Assembly: GCF_001015055.1 (NCBI RefSeq) | Contig: NZ_BBWZ01000024.1 | Coordinates: 1 to 64,000 of the forward strand | Direction of reading: 5' to 3' | Origin: Aneurinibacillus tyrosinisolvens | Lineage (GTDB): Bacteria; Bacillota; Bacilli; Aneurinibacillales; Aneurinibacillaceae | Length of the DNA: 64,000 nucleotides | The notes under the pieces: model-generated | Seen by the model: only the letters and a program-made list of their open reading frames with translations | Told to the model about the DNA's origin: nothing | Database searches by the model: none | Shown here: positions 18,207 through 27,535 of the stretch, one piece after another | Position numbering within the stretch: position 1 is the stretch's first letter | Layout of the letters: every line of letters begins with the position of its first letter | Program-made: the position numbers and the translations under genes

Positions 18207-18512
18207 TTATTTCAGTCTGAAGCTCTTCTTAATCCTTTCTAAAATGCTAGATTTCTTGTATTTTTCTTCGCATGCTTTTACAATGTTAGCGTCTGGATTA
18301 TATGATTTAAAACGTTTTTGCTTAACAGCGACTTTCAAACAATAATCACGGTCCTGGTTTACTGCTTGTACAGCGTCCTGATAACTTTTAACGCTTGGTG
18401 GTGCAGCTTCAGCTGAATGCATTACCGAAAAGGAGCTTAACACTAATAACATCGTAACCGTGTAAATGAGCCCTCCTTTTGCGCTTTTTTTCAATTCAGC
18501 TTCCGATTTCAT
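18207..18512 (-). CDS. Small exported protein
   Basis: 101 residues from ATG 18512, with AAGGGGCGAT eight bases ahead. Residues about 14-34 are a hydrophobic signal segment (GGLIYTVTMLLVLSSFSVM) ending AEA-A. The mature part is small and basic, with two cysteines (YCLKVAVKQKRF and KACEEKYKK) that could form a disulphide. It precedes the membrane-anchored OB-like protein by 22 bases, so they likely share a transcript. Function unknown. Confidence 0.72.
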   Translation of the reverse strand: MKSEAELKKSAKGGLIYTVTMLLVLSSFSVMHSAEAAPPSVKSYQDAVQAVNQDRDYCLKVAVKQKRFKSYNPDANIVKACEEKYKKSSILERIKKSFRLK

Positions 18513-18594
18513 CAATATCGCCCCTTTTCAACAACAAACATATGCGAAAGGGGAATTTTGTCAACAAAAAAAGCCGCCCTAAGAGGCAGCAGCT

Positions 18595-19002
18595 TTATTT
18601 ACTTGAAGCTATTTTCGTTTCTATTTTATCTTTCAGGTCCTTATTAAAATATTCTATAGTAGCCAACGCACTTTGACGGTATTGCGGATCATCCACGAGC
18701 AAAATTAGACAAAGTTTAGCGAGAACTGTTAAACAACGCCATTCGTGCTGCAGACCTGTTGCCCTTCCCTTATCGGTACGGAAAGATACATGTAGTATGC
18801 CATGTGCTGCGAGAAATTTTAGGCTATATTTTCTCTTATCGATTGATATCTTCAGATAAATAGTCTCGTTGTATTCAAATTCTGCATTGAGTATTTCTAG
18901 TCTTAACGCCTCAATGAGTTTCCTGTCCTCTTTCTCTACACCTTCACGGCTGTTATCAATATGCTCCTGTAATAGGTCTTTCAGCGTTGTCCCTGTTTTC
19001 AT
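18595..19002 (-). CDS. Hypothetical helical protein
   Basis: 135 residues, no signal peptide. N-terminal helices (LLQEHIDNSREGVEKEDRKL) followed by a short beta stretch (TIYLKISIDKRKYSLKFLA) and a helical end with LTVLAKLCLILLVDD. No family recognised. A hairpin AAAGCCGCC...GGCAGC lies just after its stop. Confidence 0.65.
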   Translation of the reverse strand: MKTGTTLKDLLQEHIDNSREGVEKEDRKLIEALRLEILNAEFEYNETIYLKISIDKRKYSLKFLAAHGILHVSFRTDKGRATGLQHEWRCLTVLAKLCLILLVDDPQYRQSALATIEYFNKDLKDKIETKIASSK

Positions 19003-19138
19003 GTGCGTCTCCTTGTACCTACTTTTTTATCTTTAAAAGATACAAAAGATTCATCGTAATTGTCAAATATCAGAAAAGTGAATATCCGTTTATTATTCAA
19101 TACTGACTAGGTTATATTAGTAAAAAGGGGTGTTTTAT

Positions 19139-19295
19139 TTGGGAACAGAAAGACTCGAGGAATACTTTAGAATGAAGAAAAAACAAGGAAAACAAGCGGT
19201 TCAGACCAATTGAGAAGCAGTGGTTATCTGCCATCGACAGGCTATATGAGCAAATCCTGGGGTGGGTAAAACCATTCATCGACCGCGGGGATTGA
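19139..19295 (+). pseudogene. Small frameshifted gene
   Basis: A TTG at 19139 after AAAAGGGGTG opens GTERLEEYFRMKK. At a six-base A run (19178-19183) the frame breaks. One base less would continue as NKENKRFRPIEKQWLSAIDR then LYEQILGWVKPFIDRGD and a stop at 19293-19295. The joined product would be about 51 residues, amphipathic and charged. Either a decayed small gene or a base-calling slip. Function unknown. Confidence 0.45.
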
Positions 19296-19362
19296 AATAT
19301 GACCTATTCTCGTTCGTCACTCAAAAAGCGTATGTTGGACAGTACAAAATAAAAAAAGCACC

Positions 19363-19725
19363 CTAATCAGTCGGAGGCTTTTTTTGATTTGGTTCAAGTA
19401 AAAATTTAAGTATACACCCATAAATCACGGTTACTACACATGTTACAATAGCCAATATCGCAGCCGCAAATATAAAGTAAAAAACTAGTTCAAGTGTTGT
19501 TGTTTCCTTTGCGTAATTCTCTAACGTTGTAGCCATAAATCTTAACATTTTTGAAAGGTATATTGCTACAAAAAAAAGTATTGGACTCATCGCTAGCACG
19601 ATTAGAATTACTCGAATGATCCCAGTCGCCGTCATCTCTTCTACTTGATAAGGAGAACGTTCCTCTCTTCCTTCCAACAATTGCTCTTTCATTGGTTTTC
19701 TACAGACAGGGCATTTATGAATCAC
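19363..19725 (-). CDS. Small membrane protein with CPVC zinc motif
   Basis: 120 residues. MIHKCPVCRKPM looks like half of a zinc knuckle. Two transmembrane helices follow (IIRVILIVLAMSPILFFVAI and ELVFYFIFAAAILAIVTCVV), with a short polar C-terminus. A four-base ACGGT-type start context without a strong ribosome site is seen. Function unknown. Confidence 0.65.
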   Translation of the reverse strand: MIHKCPVCRKPMKEQLLEGREERSPYQVEEMTATGIIRVILIVLAMSPILFFVAIYLSKMLRFMATTLENYAKETTTLELVFYFIFAAAILAIVTCVVTVIYGCILKFLLEPNQKKPPTD

Positions 19726-20078
19726 AGTATCACCTCACTTTATGTATCCAGCCTTTTCTTTTAAAATAACATACACAAAATTCCGAAAATGAAAAGGTAT
19801 TTGTTCCTTTTTTCTGCTCATAAAAGCACGAATTTGTACGCTAAGCGATTTTTCACATCGAAAAAGCCGATTTCCTATACGCTAAGGAAAATCGGTTTTT
19901 TAGGTTCCTTGTTCAACTAAAGATTCCCGTTACCACAATAAGCAATTTTCTTGGGTTATCTCAAAAACTGTATATTATTTGCATAAAGGTCTATTATACA
20001 ATACACGTTCTTCAGCAGTTCAAACAAATCCTTCTTGCTTACTTTCTATTTCAGTCAATAATGTTCAACACCTAGTGG

Positions 20079-21224
20079 TTAAAGATTAACCTTCATCACA
20101 ATCTCATCAATTACTTTTTGCAATTCTTCAAGCGTAACAACAAACCACTCTTTAGGAACTAACATTTTTCCGTTTGCTCCTAGAATAGAAATATCCAAAT
20201 TATTATTCGCTAGTGCGTGATGAATTGCCGTTTCAAATTTGCTGCCGTTCATATTGAATACTTGATATGTAGTAACGATTTCAACTGGCGCATAAAGATA
20301 AGTTGATTCATTCTCTGCGTTTCTAATCCTGTTTTCTACTAACCCTGTTGTAAAACCAATCTTATATAAATCTTTAATGGAACTAATTTGTGGGTCGGTA
20401 CTCAATGATTTCAGCACGTATATAAATCCTCTTGAAACATCATCTTCTTTAAAATTATCCAATAATGTATCTTCATTGTCGGTTACACGTCTACCATGTT
20501 TATATAGTTCAGCAGATAGTGAACGGAGCAACATATCCGATTCCGTTCCATTTTCAAAAACACACCGAAGTCGAGCGTTAATTTTATCCTTTATCTTTTT
20601 ACGTTTCCCAACAGTTTCAACATAAAGGAGCACTCCTTTTAATACATAGAAACTATTTGGTTCAATGTCCTGTTCATTTTTGAAAGGTACAATCTTTCGT
20701 TTACCCTCTGTAAGTTCCTTATGACACGTCTTGAATAGTGCCTCAAACTTCTCAAAACCTTTCATCCTTTTCCGTCTTGCAACATACTCAGGCATTGTCG
20801 TAACCTTTTGAAGGGAGCTTGTATCGAAAATCGAAGAAGCTGTATCATTTAACAGACTACCTCCCAGCAATTCAGATGAACCACTGTTTAGGATATCGTC
20901 AATGGAAGAGATTTTAGGAATCATGACTTCCTTTTGTTTCTTTTTTAGCAATCCAATTTCATCATACGGTTTCAAATATTCCATGCGGTCAGGGTCTTTG
21001 CGAATTCCAATTAATCGACTAGCCAGGCTTCTTTCAGCTAAGTCGGTAGGAACTTTTTGCGGTTCACGTCCATTTTCTTTAACGAAATCAATAATCTCTA
21101 AAAACTTTTCAACTTCGGGGTCGTACTGAAATTTAGGAGCTTTCTTAGGTTGCATTGTGATTTCAGTAAACAGCGAACTATCCATGATTTCATCAATCGA
21201 ATGGTATCTATTTGCCATTTTCAC
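20079..21224 (-). CDS. GIY-YIG (T5orf172-type) nuclease-like protein of a restriction operon
   Basis: 381 residues. The last 115 residues match a T5orf172/GIY-YIG domain: GFIYVLKSLS opens it, DLYKIGFTTGLVENRIRNAE carries the second Tyr-Lys-Ile-Gly motif and the catalytic-type Arg, and SKFETAIHHAL supplies the Glu. The N-terminal two thirds are helical and charged, with LERSLASRLIGIRKDPDRME-like segments that resemble a helicase-associated helical module. The start overlaps the helicase gene by 17 bases, so it is the third gene of the methyltransferase-helicase-nuclease operon. I infer that it makes the DNA cut in a restriction system; some such proteins only bind DNA. Confidence 0.8.
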   Translation of the reverse strand: MKMANRYHSIDEIMDSSLFTEITMQPKKAPKFQYDPEVEKFLEIIDFVKENGREPQKVPTDLAERSLASRLIGIRKDPDRMEYLKPYDEIGLLKKKQKEVMIPKISSIDDILNSGSSELLGGSLLNDTASSIFDTSSLQKVTTMPEYVARRKRMKGFEKFEALFKTCHKELTEGKRKIVPFKNEQDIEPNSFYVLKGVLLYVETVGKRKKIKDKINARLRCVFENGTESDMLLRSLSAELYKHGRRVTDNEDTLLDNFKEDDVSRGFIYVLKSLSTDPQISSIKDLYKIGFTTGLVENRIRNAENESTYLYAPVEIVTTYQVFNMNGSKFETAIHHALANNNLDISILGANGKMLVPKEWFVVTLEELQKVIDEIVMKVNL

Positions 21225-23133
21225 GTTTTCTCCTTAATTCTTGCATATAAATTACAGCTTCACCCATCCGTCTTTCTATCGGATCATCAGATTTCGGATC
21301 AGGTCGTCTTTCTGTTGTTTGGAAGAATTCTTCAACTTTTGGCCAAATGAAGACTAATTCATCTTCATCAAATGAAATACGTTTTGCATCAATAGATTCC
21401 TGAATCAGTTTCAACACTGGCGAGTTCAAATCTTTCGATAAGACCTCGAACGCCTTTTGGAATGGATTGATTGAATCAATCAGGTTAATGTCTAAGTCCT
21501 CAATGTTTACGAACTTATCCGCCATACGAATAAATTCTTTGCTTCCTACGACTTCTGACTTAGCACCTTTCATCACAGTATCTAATACAACATGTTGTCT
21601 AACTTCTTCAATTTCCTCATCTGACAAGTTCGGGTAAACTTTTTGGATTACTTTAGGAATCAATACTTTGTTCAAAACTTTTGGGTCAACTTCTCCAGTG
21701 AATGTTTTTTGGACTTGCGAATCCTGCATGATTTTTGCTTTTAGGTCATTAATATCATTTTCGATGATCTTTTTCACGTTTTCCGTTGACGGCTCTTTCA
21801 ACCCCTTAATGAACAATTCGCCTGTCGCAGAAGATTTATCGCTATCGTTTCTTTTGGGCCTAAATTTAAAATCAGGTGTGAGGACCTGTTCCATTAAAAG
21901 GGAGGCGGAGATAGCTTTAAGCATTGTATTTACCGTGTACGTTACTGCTTCGTCCTTTGCATCAGGTTTTGCAATGAGGTTGGTGAATTGAGCATGGGTT
22001 TTGTTGTAACTATCACGAGTACAACGCCCAATAATTTGCACAATTTCTGTAAGTGAGCCACGATAACCAACTGTCAAAGCATGTTCACAGAATGGCCAGT
22101 CAAAGCCCTCTTTCGCCATACCAAGAGCTATAATTATGTCTAAATCATCTAGCTCCTTAACATTGCGCAAATACTCGACGACTTTATCGCGTTCAGCTTG
22201 GTCGTCCACCAAATCGGCAATCTTCAATATTTTTCCGTCAGTATGTCGCTTCACATAAATGATTCCAGTTTCTTCATCTTGATAATCAACTTCACCAATC
22301 AAATCAAGAATTTGATTCACTTCATCGTATTTATACTTTGTCGATTCACCTGAATTCACATTTGGAATATGAACGATTGTCTTCAGATTTGTATCCAAGA
22401 CTTCATCAATCGCTGATATGTACTTCCCTTGATAGAAATGATACCCAATTCCAAAGCTTTTTAGATACTCATAACCGTCAAGCTGCTCATAGTACGAATA
22501 CGTTACCTTATCGAACAATTCCTCATCTTCTGGTAAAAGAATCGGCACAGAATCCCCACGGAAATATGAGCCAGTCATTGCTACAATGTGTGCTGATGAA
22601 TTACGAATGATACTACGGAGCAATTCACCTAATCGAGAATTATTATCTGCCGAAACATGGTGAAATTCATCAATCGCAAGCAAACAGTTATCAAATGCCT
22701 TATCGTCAATTTTTTCGAACGCATATCGTAATGTCGAATGGGTACAAATCAACGCTTTGTCGTCGGATTCCATGAAACGAATAAAAGAATTAACTTTTGA
22801 ACTATTTCCTCCAACAGTAGTCAAGTTATTTCTTGGATCAACCTTCCAATCTTCAAAGAAACCATAACTCTTCAAATTCGTATTTTTAAACGAAGACCCG
22901 ATGGCTCGTTCAGGAACAGCTACGATGACTTTCTTCAAACCTTGATTTATGAGTTTGTCCAAGCCGATAAACATTAACGCCCGAGATTTTCCTGACGCTG
23001 GTGGTGCTTTGACTAATAAGTATTGTGAATTACGTTTATCAAATACTCGTGCTTGCATCTCACGCATTCCGTATTGATTTGTTTTTTTACTCTGACCAGT
23101 TTGATGGTAATTAATTTCAACTATGTTTTCCAT
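21208..23133 (-). CDS. DEAD/DEAH-type helicase of a restriction operon
   Basis: 641 residues from ATG 23133 (GGTAGGTG just upstream; a GTG at 23139 is also possible). Superfamily 2 motifs are in order: Walker A KAPPASGKSRA near residue 45, the DEFH box in LLAIDEFHHVS near 155, motif III AMTGSYFRGD near 190, and motif VI IQIIGRCTRDSYN near 380. The region after 450 is helical. It lies 8 bases after the methyltransferase and overlaps the nuclease-like gene. Such helicases move along DNA in type I- and type III-like restriction systems. ATP-driven translocation for this one is inferred from the intact motifs. Confidence 0.88.
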   Translation of the reverse strand: MENIVEINYHQTGQSKKTNQYGMREMQARVFDKRNSQYLLVKAPPASGKSRALMFIGLDKLINQGLKKVIVAVPERAIGSSFKNTNLKSYGFFEDWKVDPRNNLTTVGGNSSKVNSFIRFMESDDKALICTHSTLRYAFEKIDDKAFDNCLLAIDEFHHVSADNNSRLGELLRSIIRNSSAHIVAMTGSYFRGDSVPILLPEDEELFDKVTYSYYEQLDGYEYLKSFGIGYHFYQGKYISAIDEVLDTNLKTIVHIPNVNSGESTKYKYDEVNQILDLIGEVDYQDEETGIIYVKRHTDGKILKIADLVDDQAERDKVVEYLRNVKELDDLDIIIALGMAKEGFDWPFCEHALTVGYRGSLTEIVQIIGRCTRDSYNKTHAQFTNLIAKPDAKDEAVTYTVNTMLKAISASLLMEQVLTPDFKFRPKRNDSDKSSATGELFIKGLKEPSTENVKKIIENDINDLKAKIMQDSQVQKTFTGEVDPKVLNKVLIPKVIQKVYPNLSDEEIEEVRQHVVLDTVMKGAKSEVVGSKEFIRMADKFVNIEDLDINLIDSINPFQKAFEVLSKDLNSPVLKLIQESIDAKRISFDEDELVFIWPKVEEFFQTTERRPDPKSDDPIERRMGEAVIYMQELRRKRENGK

Positions 23134-23141
23134 AAGCACAC

Positions 23142-25781
23142 CTACCGCTCAGTCATTTCTTGATACATTTTAAGCAATACTTCTAAACGCTCCTCATCGT
23201 TTTCGAATACTTTTTGACGATAGGCTCGTTCTACAATTCCATCTAAATTTTCATGTGCTACTTTTAATTCCATTGGCATTGTTGCAGTATTATATAGTTC
23301 TGCTAATGTACCACCTAGCTCTTCACGAAGATCAAGAATTTCAAGAATAGCTTCTTCAATTTCATTCTTTCTTCTTGTCGATAATTCAGGAATTGGAAAG
23401 GTGTTATAACATAAACCAGCAGAGTACCTGTAATCATTTTTTAATCTTCCAGCTACTGCTTTTACCCAAGTCATATGCATTCGTGACATCAAAATGCCTA
23501 AAAGGTAAATATCCGCATCATAAATTACATAAATTAGGTTTGATAAAATTATATCTGCACCAGCTAATCCCATTGGAATATAAAATCTATTTTCAGAAGA
23601 AACAGATGGAACAACAATGGAATAATTGTTTGTTTTATGAGTATCTCTAAACTTCCATGGCGTTAATGCAAGTTTATTCGTTCCTTTATCTGTTGATTTT
23701 TCCCTGTGATTTTTTGAAATTGAAATTCTTTCTTTTATTAAAGGATTAGATTTTATTTCCTCATATTTCTTTTCATTTAGCCATAAACAATACCGTAAAG
23801 CACCATTAATAAACTCCACAGAACCTATAAACTTTTTAAAATATGAAACTAATTCAGGATACTTATCAATTGTGTCTGCATATTCTGCAAGAGTAAAGAG
23901 TAATCCTCCGCCATCGTTAGGCATGTTCCCAAAATGAAGTTTTGGCAAATCTGAAATTGGCTTCGTCCTAGAAGAAACAAGAATATTTTCACCGCCAGTT
24001 AAATAAGGACTAATGTTTGGAACTAGCTTTTTCGTTTCATCAACAAATAGATACTTGTTAACTTTGGTATCTAATGGACCAAAACCTACAATCACAACAA
24101 TTACTCCAGCATTGTTTTTGGCATTATTCGTCCATTTGAACGATTTAAAAGCAAAATTGATTTGAATATTAAACTTGAATAACTCATTCCATAAAACGGA
24201 AACCTGTTCCCCTTGGGTAATCGAATTTGTTGATACAAAAGCAGCCTTTGCATTTGTATCGGAGATATATTTAGCACCAAGGAAAAACCAAGCTGAAATA
24301 TAATCTAGTATCTTTCCATTTTTTACATTCCCAAAAATGGACAGCATATCAGATTTATGTTCTTTGTTTTGTTTTTTGGACCCAAGATAAGGTGGATTAC
24401 CAAACACAAAAATTTCTTCAGATTTTTGTACGGGACAAACATCCGTCCACTCAATCCTAATAGCGTTAGCGCAGCGAATATCACCTGCTGTATGAAGGGG
24501 TAACGTAGGGCGTACTGCGTTATGAACTTCATTATTCAATTCTTCATTCATCTGATGATCCGCAATCCAAAGTGATAAACGAGCAACGTCATGAGCAAAA
24601 TCATCAATTTCAATCCCATAAAATTGAGAAAGAGTAATTGATGGTACATAAAGATAGGTTCCAAGTAGTTCTTGAAGTCGCTTAATGATTTTAATTTCAA
24701 GACGACGCATTTCTTTGTAGGTGATAATCAAGAAGTTTCCTGAACCACAAGCAGGGTCAAAGAATTTGATTTTGCTGATACGTGTGAGAAGTGCTTCAAG
24801 TTTTTTATCGTCATCGTATGCGTCTATATAATTCTGTTTAAGCTCATCTAAGAAAAGGGGGTTAATTACCTTCATAATGTTCGTAACGCTCGTGTAATGC
24901 ATTCCTAAGTGACTCCGACTTTCTTCCGTTGCCACAGCTTGAATCATTGAACCAAAAATGTCAGGATTAATTTTCGCCCAGTTTAGCAATTCACCGCACT
25001 CGATGATTAGTTTTCTCGATTTTGTTGAAAACTCTAATGCTTCGTGTGGTTCAGTAAACAACTGTCCGTTTACATAAGGAAACTCTTTTAGATAAGTCGG
25101 AACATCATCTCTTCCAACCTTATCCAACACAACAAATAAGTCAGTAAACAATTTATTTAAATCTGATCCGTCTTCTTCAGTCAACGTCTTAATTAAATTT
25201 GTAAAACTATTGCGATTGAAAATGTTAGTATCTTCCGCAAACAAACAGAACAGCAAGCGAATTAGAAACAGGTCTAGCCCTCTAATGTTGTCAGTGATGT
25301 TGTTCTCTTTGCGAAGTACATCATATAGGCGTGCAAAACGTTCGGCTGCTTTGATGTCGGCAGGGTTTTCTTTTTCAAATTCGACTTTTTCAACACCTTT
25401 CCAAGCAAGGAAGAAATCGAAATATTGAGGAAGTTCCTCAAACTTAATATCGATCGCTGCCTGTGTCTTTGTGTCTTTCGCCAATATTCCATCAAAATTA
25501 GTAACCAACAGGTAGCGTGGTTTGGCTGACAGTTCAGCCACTTGTTTTTCTACTTCAACAAAGCTGTCAAAAAGCTTTCCTTTCTTAGCTTCCTTAAACC
25601 ACACCTTATTCTTTAAGTGAACTTCACCAGCTCGTTTCGTAAGGTTCTGATTCCCGTTTTTCAAGCGTGTAATCGTAGCTCGTGGAATATCATAAACATC
25701 GAGTAATTCGTACAAGAAATCTGAATGATCTTCCCGATTCACTAATTCAACAATTTTATCTTCTAAATCAATAATCGCCAT
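23142..25781 (-). CDS. Adenine-type DNA methyltransferase of a restriction operon
   Basis: 879 residues. Motif I for SAM binding, KFFDPACGSGNFLI, lies near residue 338 and the catalytic motif IV NPPY, in FVFGNPPYLGSKKQ, near 460. This order is that of MmeI-like and BREX/type IIG-like N6-adenine methyltransferases. The first 330 residues are helical (GLDLFLIRLLFCLFAEDTNI is the typical segment), and the last 250 probably hold the sequence-recognition part. No PD-(D/E)XK motif is seen at the N-terminus, so cutting is probably done by partners. It is the first large gene of a four-gene operon, closely followed by helicase and GIY-YIG genes. Confidence 0.9.
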   Translation of the reverse strand: MAIIDLEDKIVELVNREDHSDFLYELLDVYDIPRATITRLKNGNQNLTKRAGEVHLKNKVWFKEAKKGKLFDSFVEVEKQVAELSAKPRYLLVTNFDGILAKDTKTQAAIDIKFEELPQYFDFFLAWKGVEKVEFEKENPADIKAAERFARLYDVLRKENNITDNIRGLDLFLIRLLFCLFAEDTNIFNRNSFTNLIKTLTEEDGSDLNKLFTDLFVVLDKVGRDDVPTYLKEFPYVNGQLFTEPHEALEFSTKSRKLIIECGELLNWAKINPDIFGSMIQAVATEESRSHLGMHYTSVTNIMKVINPLFLDELKQNYIDAYDDDKKLEALLTRISKIKFFDPACGSGNFLIITYKEMRRLEIKIIKRLQELLGTYLYVPSITLSQFYGIEIDDFAHDVARLSLWIADHQMNEELNNEVHNAVRPTLPLHTAGDIRCANAIRIEWTDVCPVQKSEEIFVFGNPPYLGSKKQNKEHKSDMLSIFGNVKNGKILDYISAWFFLGAKYISDTNAKAAFVSTNSITQGEQVSVLWNELFKFNIQINFAFKSFKWTNNAKNNAGVIVVIVGFGPLDTKVNKYLFVDETKKLVPNISPYLTGGENILVSSRTKPISDLPKLHFGNMPNDGGGLLFTLAEYADTIDKYPELVSYFKKFIGSVEFINGALRYCLWLNEKKYEEIKSNPLIKERISISKNHREKSTDKGTNKLALTPWKFRDTHKTNNYSIVVPSVSSENRFYIPMGLAGADIILSNLIYVIYDADIYLLGILMSRMHMTWVKAVAGRLKNDYRYSAGLCYNTFPIPELSTRRKNEIEEAILEILDLREELGGTLAELYNTATMPMELKVAHENLDGIVERAYRQKVFENDEERLEVLLKMYQEMTER

Positions 25782-25782
25782 T

Positions 25783-25914
25783 TCATTTTTCCTCCAACAA
25801 TACTTTGCTTAACTCTCTTAATTTTTCGATAACTGTTAACGAATCCTTAGCCACGGTCTTTACGATTGCGTCTATTTGTTGTATAGCCCTCTTGTCAAAT
25901 TCCCTTTTTGACAT
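25783..25914 (-). CDS. Small protein leading the restriction operon
   Basis: 43 residues: MSKREFDKRAIQQIDAIVKT, then a helix ending ELSKVLLEEK. Its TGA ends one base before the methyltransferase ATG, and the methyltransferase ribosome site (GGAGGAAAAATGAA) lies in its last codons. The spacing argues for real translation and coupling. No strong ribosome site precedes its own ATG. It could control expression of the operon; that is a guess. Confidence 0.5.
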   Translation of the reverse strand: MSKREFDKRAIQQIDAIVKTVAKDSLTVIEKLRELSKVLLEEK

Positions 25915-26300
25915 ATAACGCACCGTTGCGTTGCTTCAGTAATCCTCGTTTGTTTCGTTACTTACACCATTTTGTTGTAAATATGAATCAAGTAAAATTA
26001 AAACAACTACCCAAACCTTTATCTTTTGTGAAATTGTTATTTTTATTATAACATTGGCATGTATATTTTTGTTAATGGTTGCTTGGGTGAAGTGTGTGGG
26101 ATAATTAAGAGTTTGATCCAGGCTTTTTTCAAATTACATTCAAGAAATACTTCTTTTTAAAATATGTCTACCCTGAAGATTCTATAAAAAGTCAATAAAG
26201 GGATCCAGCCGTCAAAATGTAGCTAATGTAAACTAAACAAATTTCGCCAGGGTAAAAAATAGTTTTTCATATAGGGAAAAATTGCATGTTATTTCACACA

Positions 26301-26346
26301 AAAAGCGCAATGGTCACGTAAGTTTTTAGATAAAAAAACAGACCTG
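26301..26346 (+). repeat. 46-bp direct repeat, left copy
   Basis: It matches 28198-28243 in the same direction with roughly seven differences, sharing GCAATGGTCAC and GTTTTTAGA followed by an A run and AGACCTG. The pair brackets the genes 26372-28094. The right end overlaps the terminator stem. Confidence 0.7.
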
Positions 26347-26362
26347 TAGCTGCAGGTCTGTC
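26338..26362 (-). terminator. Rho-independent terminator
   Basis: ACAGACCTG and CAGGTCTGT form a long stem around TAGCTG. On the minus strand it is followed by a T run (AAAAAAA on plus at 26332-26338), which fits termination of the gene ending at 26372. Confidence 0.75.
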
Positions 26363-26371
26363 ATTTCAACG

Positions 26372-26821
26372 TTATTTGAACAAAAACGAAAGTCGATGTC
26401 CCTCAAGTTTTTTTACTTGTTCAAAGATGTATTTTAGGTGAATGGTGTTCAAAACAATACAATCGTATGAAGGTTCGAGAACTCCTACACTTCGACAGAT
26501 ATGACATTCTCTATGTGTATGTGATGCGAGTATAGTATCGTCGACGTCCCAAAATTGAGCTGCTTCAGAAAAATAACATCCGAAGTCAATCTTCTCTTTA
26601 TATCCTTCAAAAGCAACGATAACGTGTTTTGTTCTCATTAGCTTCACTCTACCGTTGTAAGGGTCTTTGAATTCATATTCGCTTTGATTGTTAGGGATAA
26701 AAACCTCGGCATTCTTTACCTTCATTAATTTTTTTAGCCTTTGGAATTCACCGTATTTTTGCGGATCCACTTCTTTTAGTCCTGCCTCAATTTCTTGCCA
26801 TGTTTTTTTAGCATCATTCAT
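26372..26821 (-). CDS. Hypothetical protein with HxH/CxxC-like motif
   Basis: 149 residues. Helical start (TWQEIEAGLKEVDPQKYGEF), a beta stretch, then ASHTHRECHICRSVGVLE, where two His and two Cys could bind a metal. The protein lies within the segment bracketed by 46-bp repeats, downstream of the HEPN pair but 170 bases away with a terminator between. No family recognised. Confidence 0.68.
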   Translation of the reverse strand: MNDAKKTWQEIEAGLKEVDPQKYGEFQRLKKLMKVKNAEVFIPNNQSEYEFKDPYNGRVKLMRTKHVIVAFEGYKEKIDFGCYFSEAAQFWDVDDTILASHTHRECHICRSVGVLEPSYDCIVLNTIHLKYIFEQVKKLEGHRLSFLFK

Positions 26822-26918
26822 CTCCCTACACCTCCATTACCCTTCGACAATTGATTATTATTTTCACAAAAACAGGAAGGGTCCTAGTATTAAAAACGTA
26901 CATTGATAAACCCAAAAG

Positions 26919-26961
26919 AAAACCAGCATTCGGCCGAATATAACCAAATGCTGGTTTTTAA
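26919..26961. terminator. Hairpin terminator after the HEPN gene
   Basis: AACCAGCATT at 26921-26930 pairs with AATGCTGGTT at 26947-26956. T-rich or A-rich flanks on both sides allow use in either direction; the minus-strand HEPN gene ends 30 bases upstream. Confidence 0.7.
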
Positions 26962-26992
26962 AAATCGATATGATGACAAACGTTGGTTGTGT

Positions 26993-27535
26993 TTAAATAC
27001 AGAAGGATAATTGATTTAAAATGTTGCTACAAATCAAATAAACGCTGGTGTAATCATATTTTTGACCTAATTTAGGGTTCCAGTACCTTCCGTGCGCTAG
27101 CCAATGACGATACTTTAATGCTCCAATATAAAAGCTGATGTGATTCTTAAGATTCACATGATGTTTCTTCCAGCTTTCAAGGATAACTTCTTCTAAGCCT
27201 ACGTTTTCTTTTTTTTCTTTATAAATATCACGAAACTCACGGCTTAAATCGTCTTTCAGTTTATCTGTTGCACGTACAATATAATCCATTTTGAAACGAG
27301 CTTCTATTGCTGCAATCATATTAAGACAAAAAGAAAATTCCAGTTCTTTGAGCAAATCAGAAAAATATTCACCCACTTGTCTGTGTGTCATTCCCAAAAA
27401 CTCTTCAGGGGTTATTATTCCATTTAAAATTTGTTGTTTGTATTGTTCTATCGCTGCTCTATTTACTTCGAACCATCGAGCAAGATTATCTATATTTTGA
27501 TTTTCCCCAGAAAAACGGTGACTACCATTAGCCAT
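26993..27535 (-). CDS. HEPN-like protein, putative RNase
   Basis: 180 residues, almost all helical. Near residue 145 the segment YRHWLAHGRYW contains Arg-x4-His, the catalytic signature of HEPN ribonucleases (usual form RNxxxHG). The rest (FCLNMIAAIEARFKMDYIVR and SWKKHHVNLKNHISFYIGAL) fits the helical bundle. It overlaps the end of the upstream gene by eight bases (ATGGCTAA), so the two are coupled. HEPN proteins act as toxins or abortive-infection effectors in many defence systems. The role here, next to a restriction operon, is inferred. Confidence 0.65.
   Translation of the reverse strand: MANGSHRFSGENQNIDNLARWFEVNRAAIEQYKQQILNGIITPEEFLGMTHRQVGEYFSDLLKELEFSFCLNMIAAIEARFKMDYIVRATDKLKDDLSREFRDIYKEKKENVGLEEVILESWKKHHVNLKNHISFYIGALKYRHWLAHGRYWNPKLGQKYDYTSVYLICSNILNQLSFCI

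Larger units (their letters stand above)
25915..26371. other. Intergenic stretch upstream of the restriction operon
   Basis: About 450 bp, AT-rich, with no convincing gene. It should hold the promoter of the restriction operon and contains the left copy of a 46-bp direct repeat (26301-26346) and a terminator. Confidence 0.5.
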
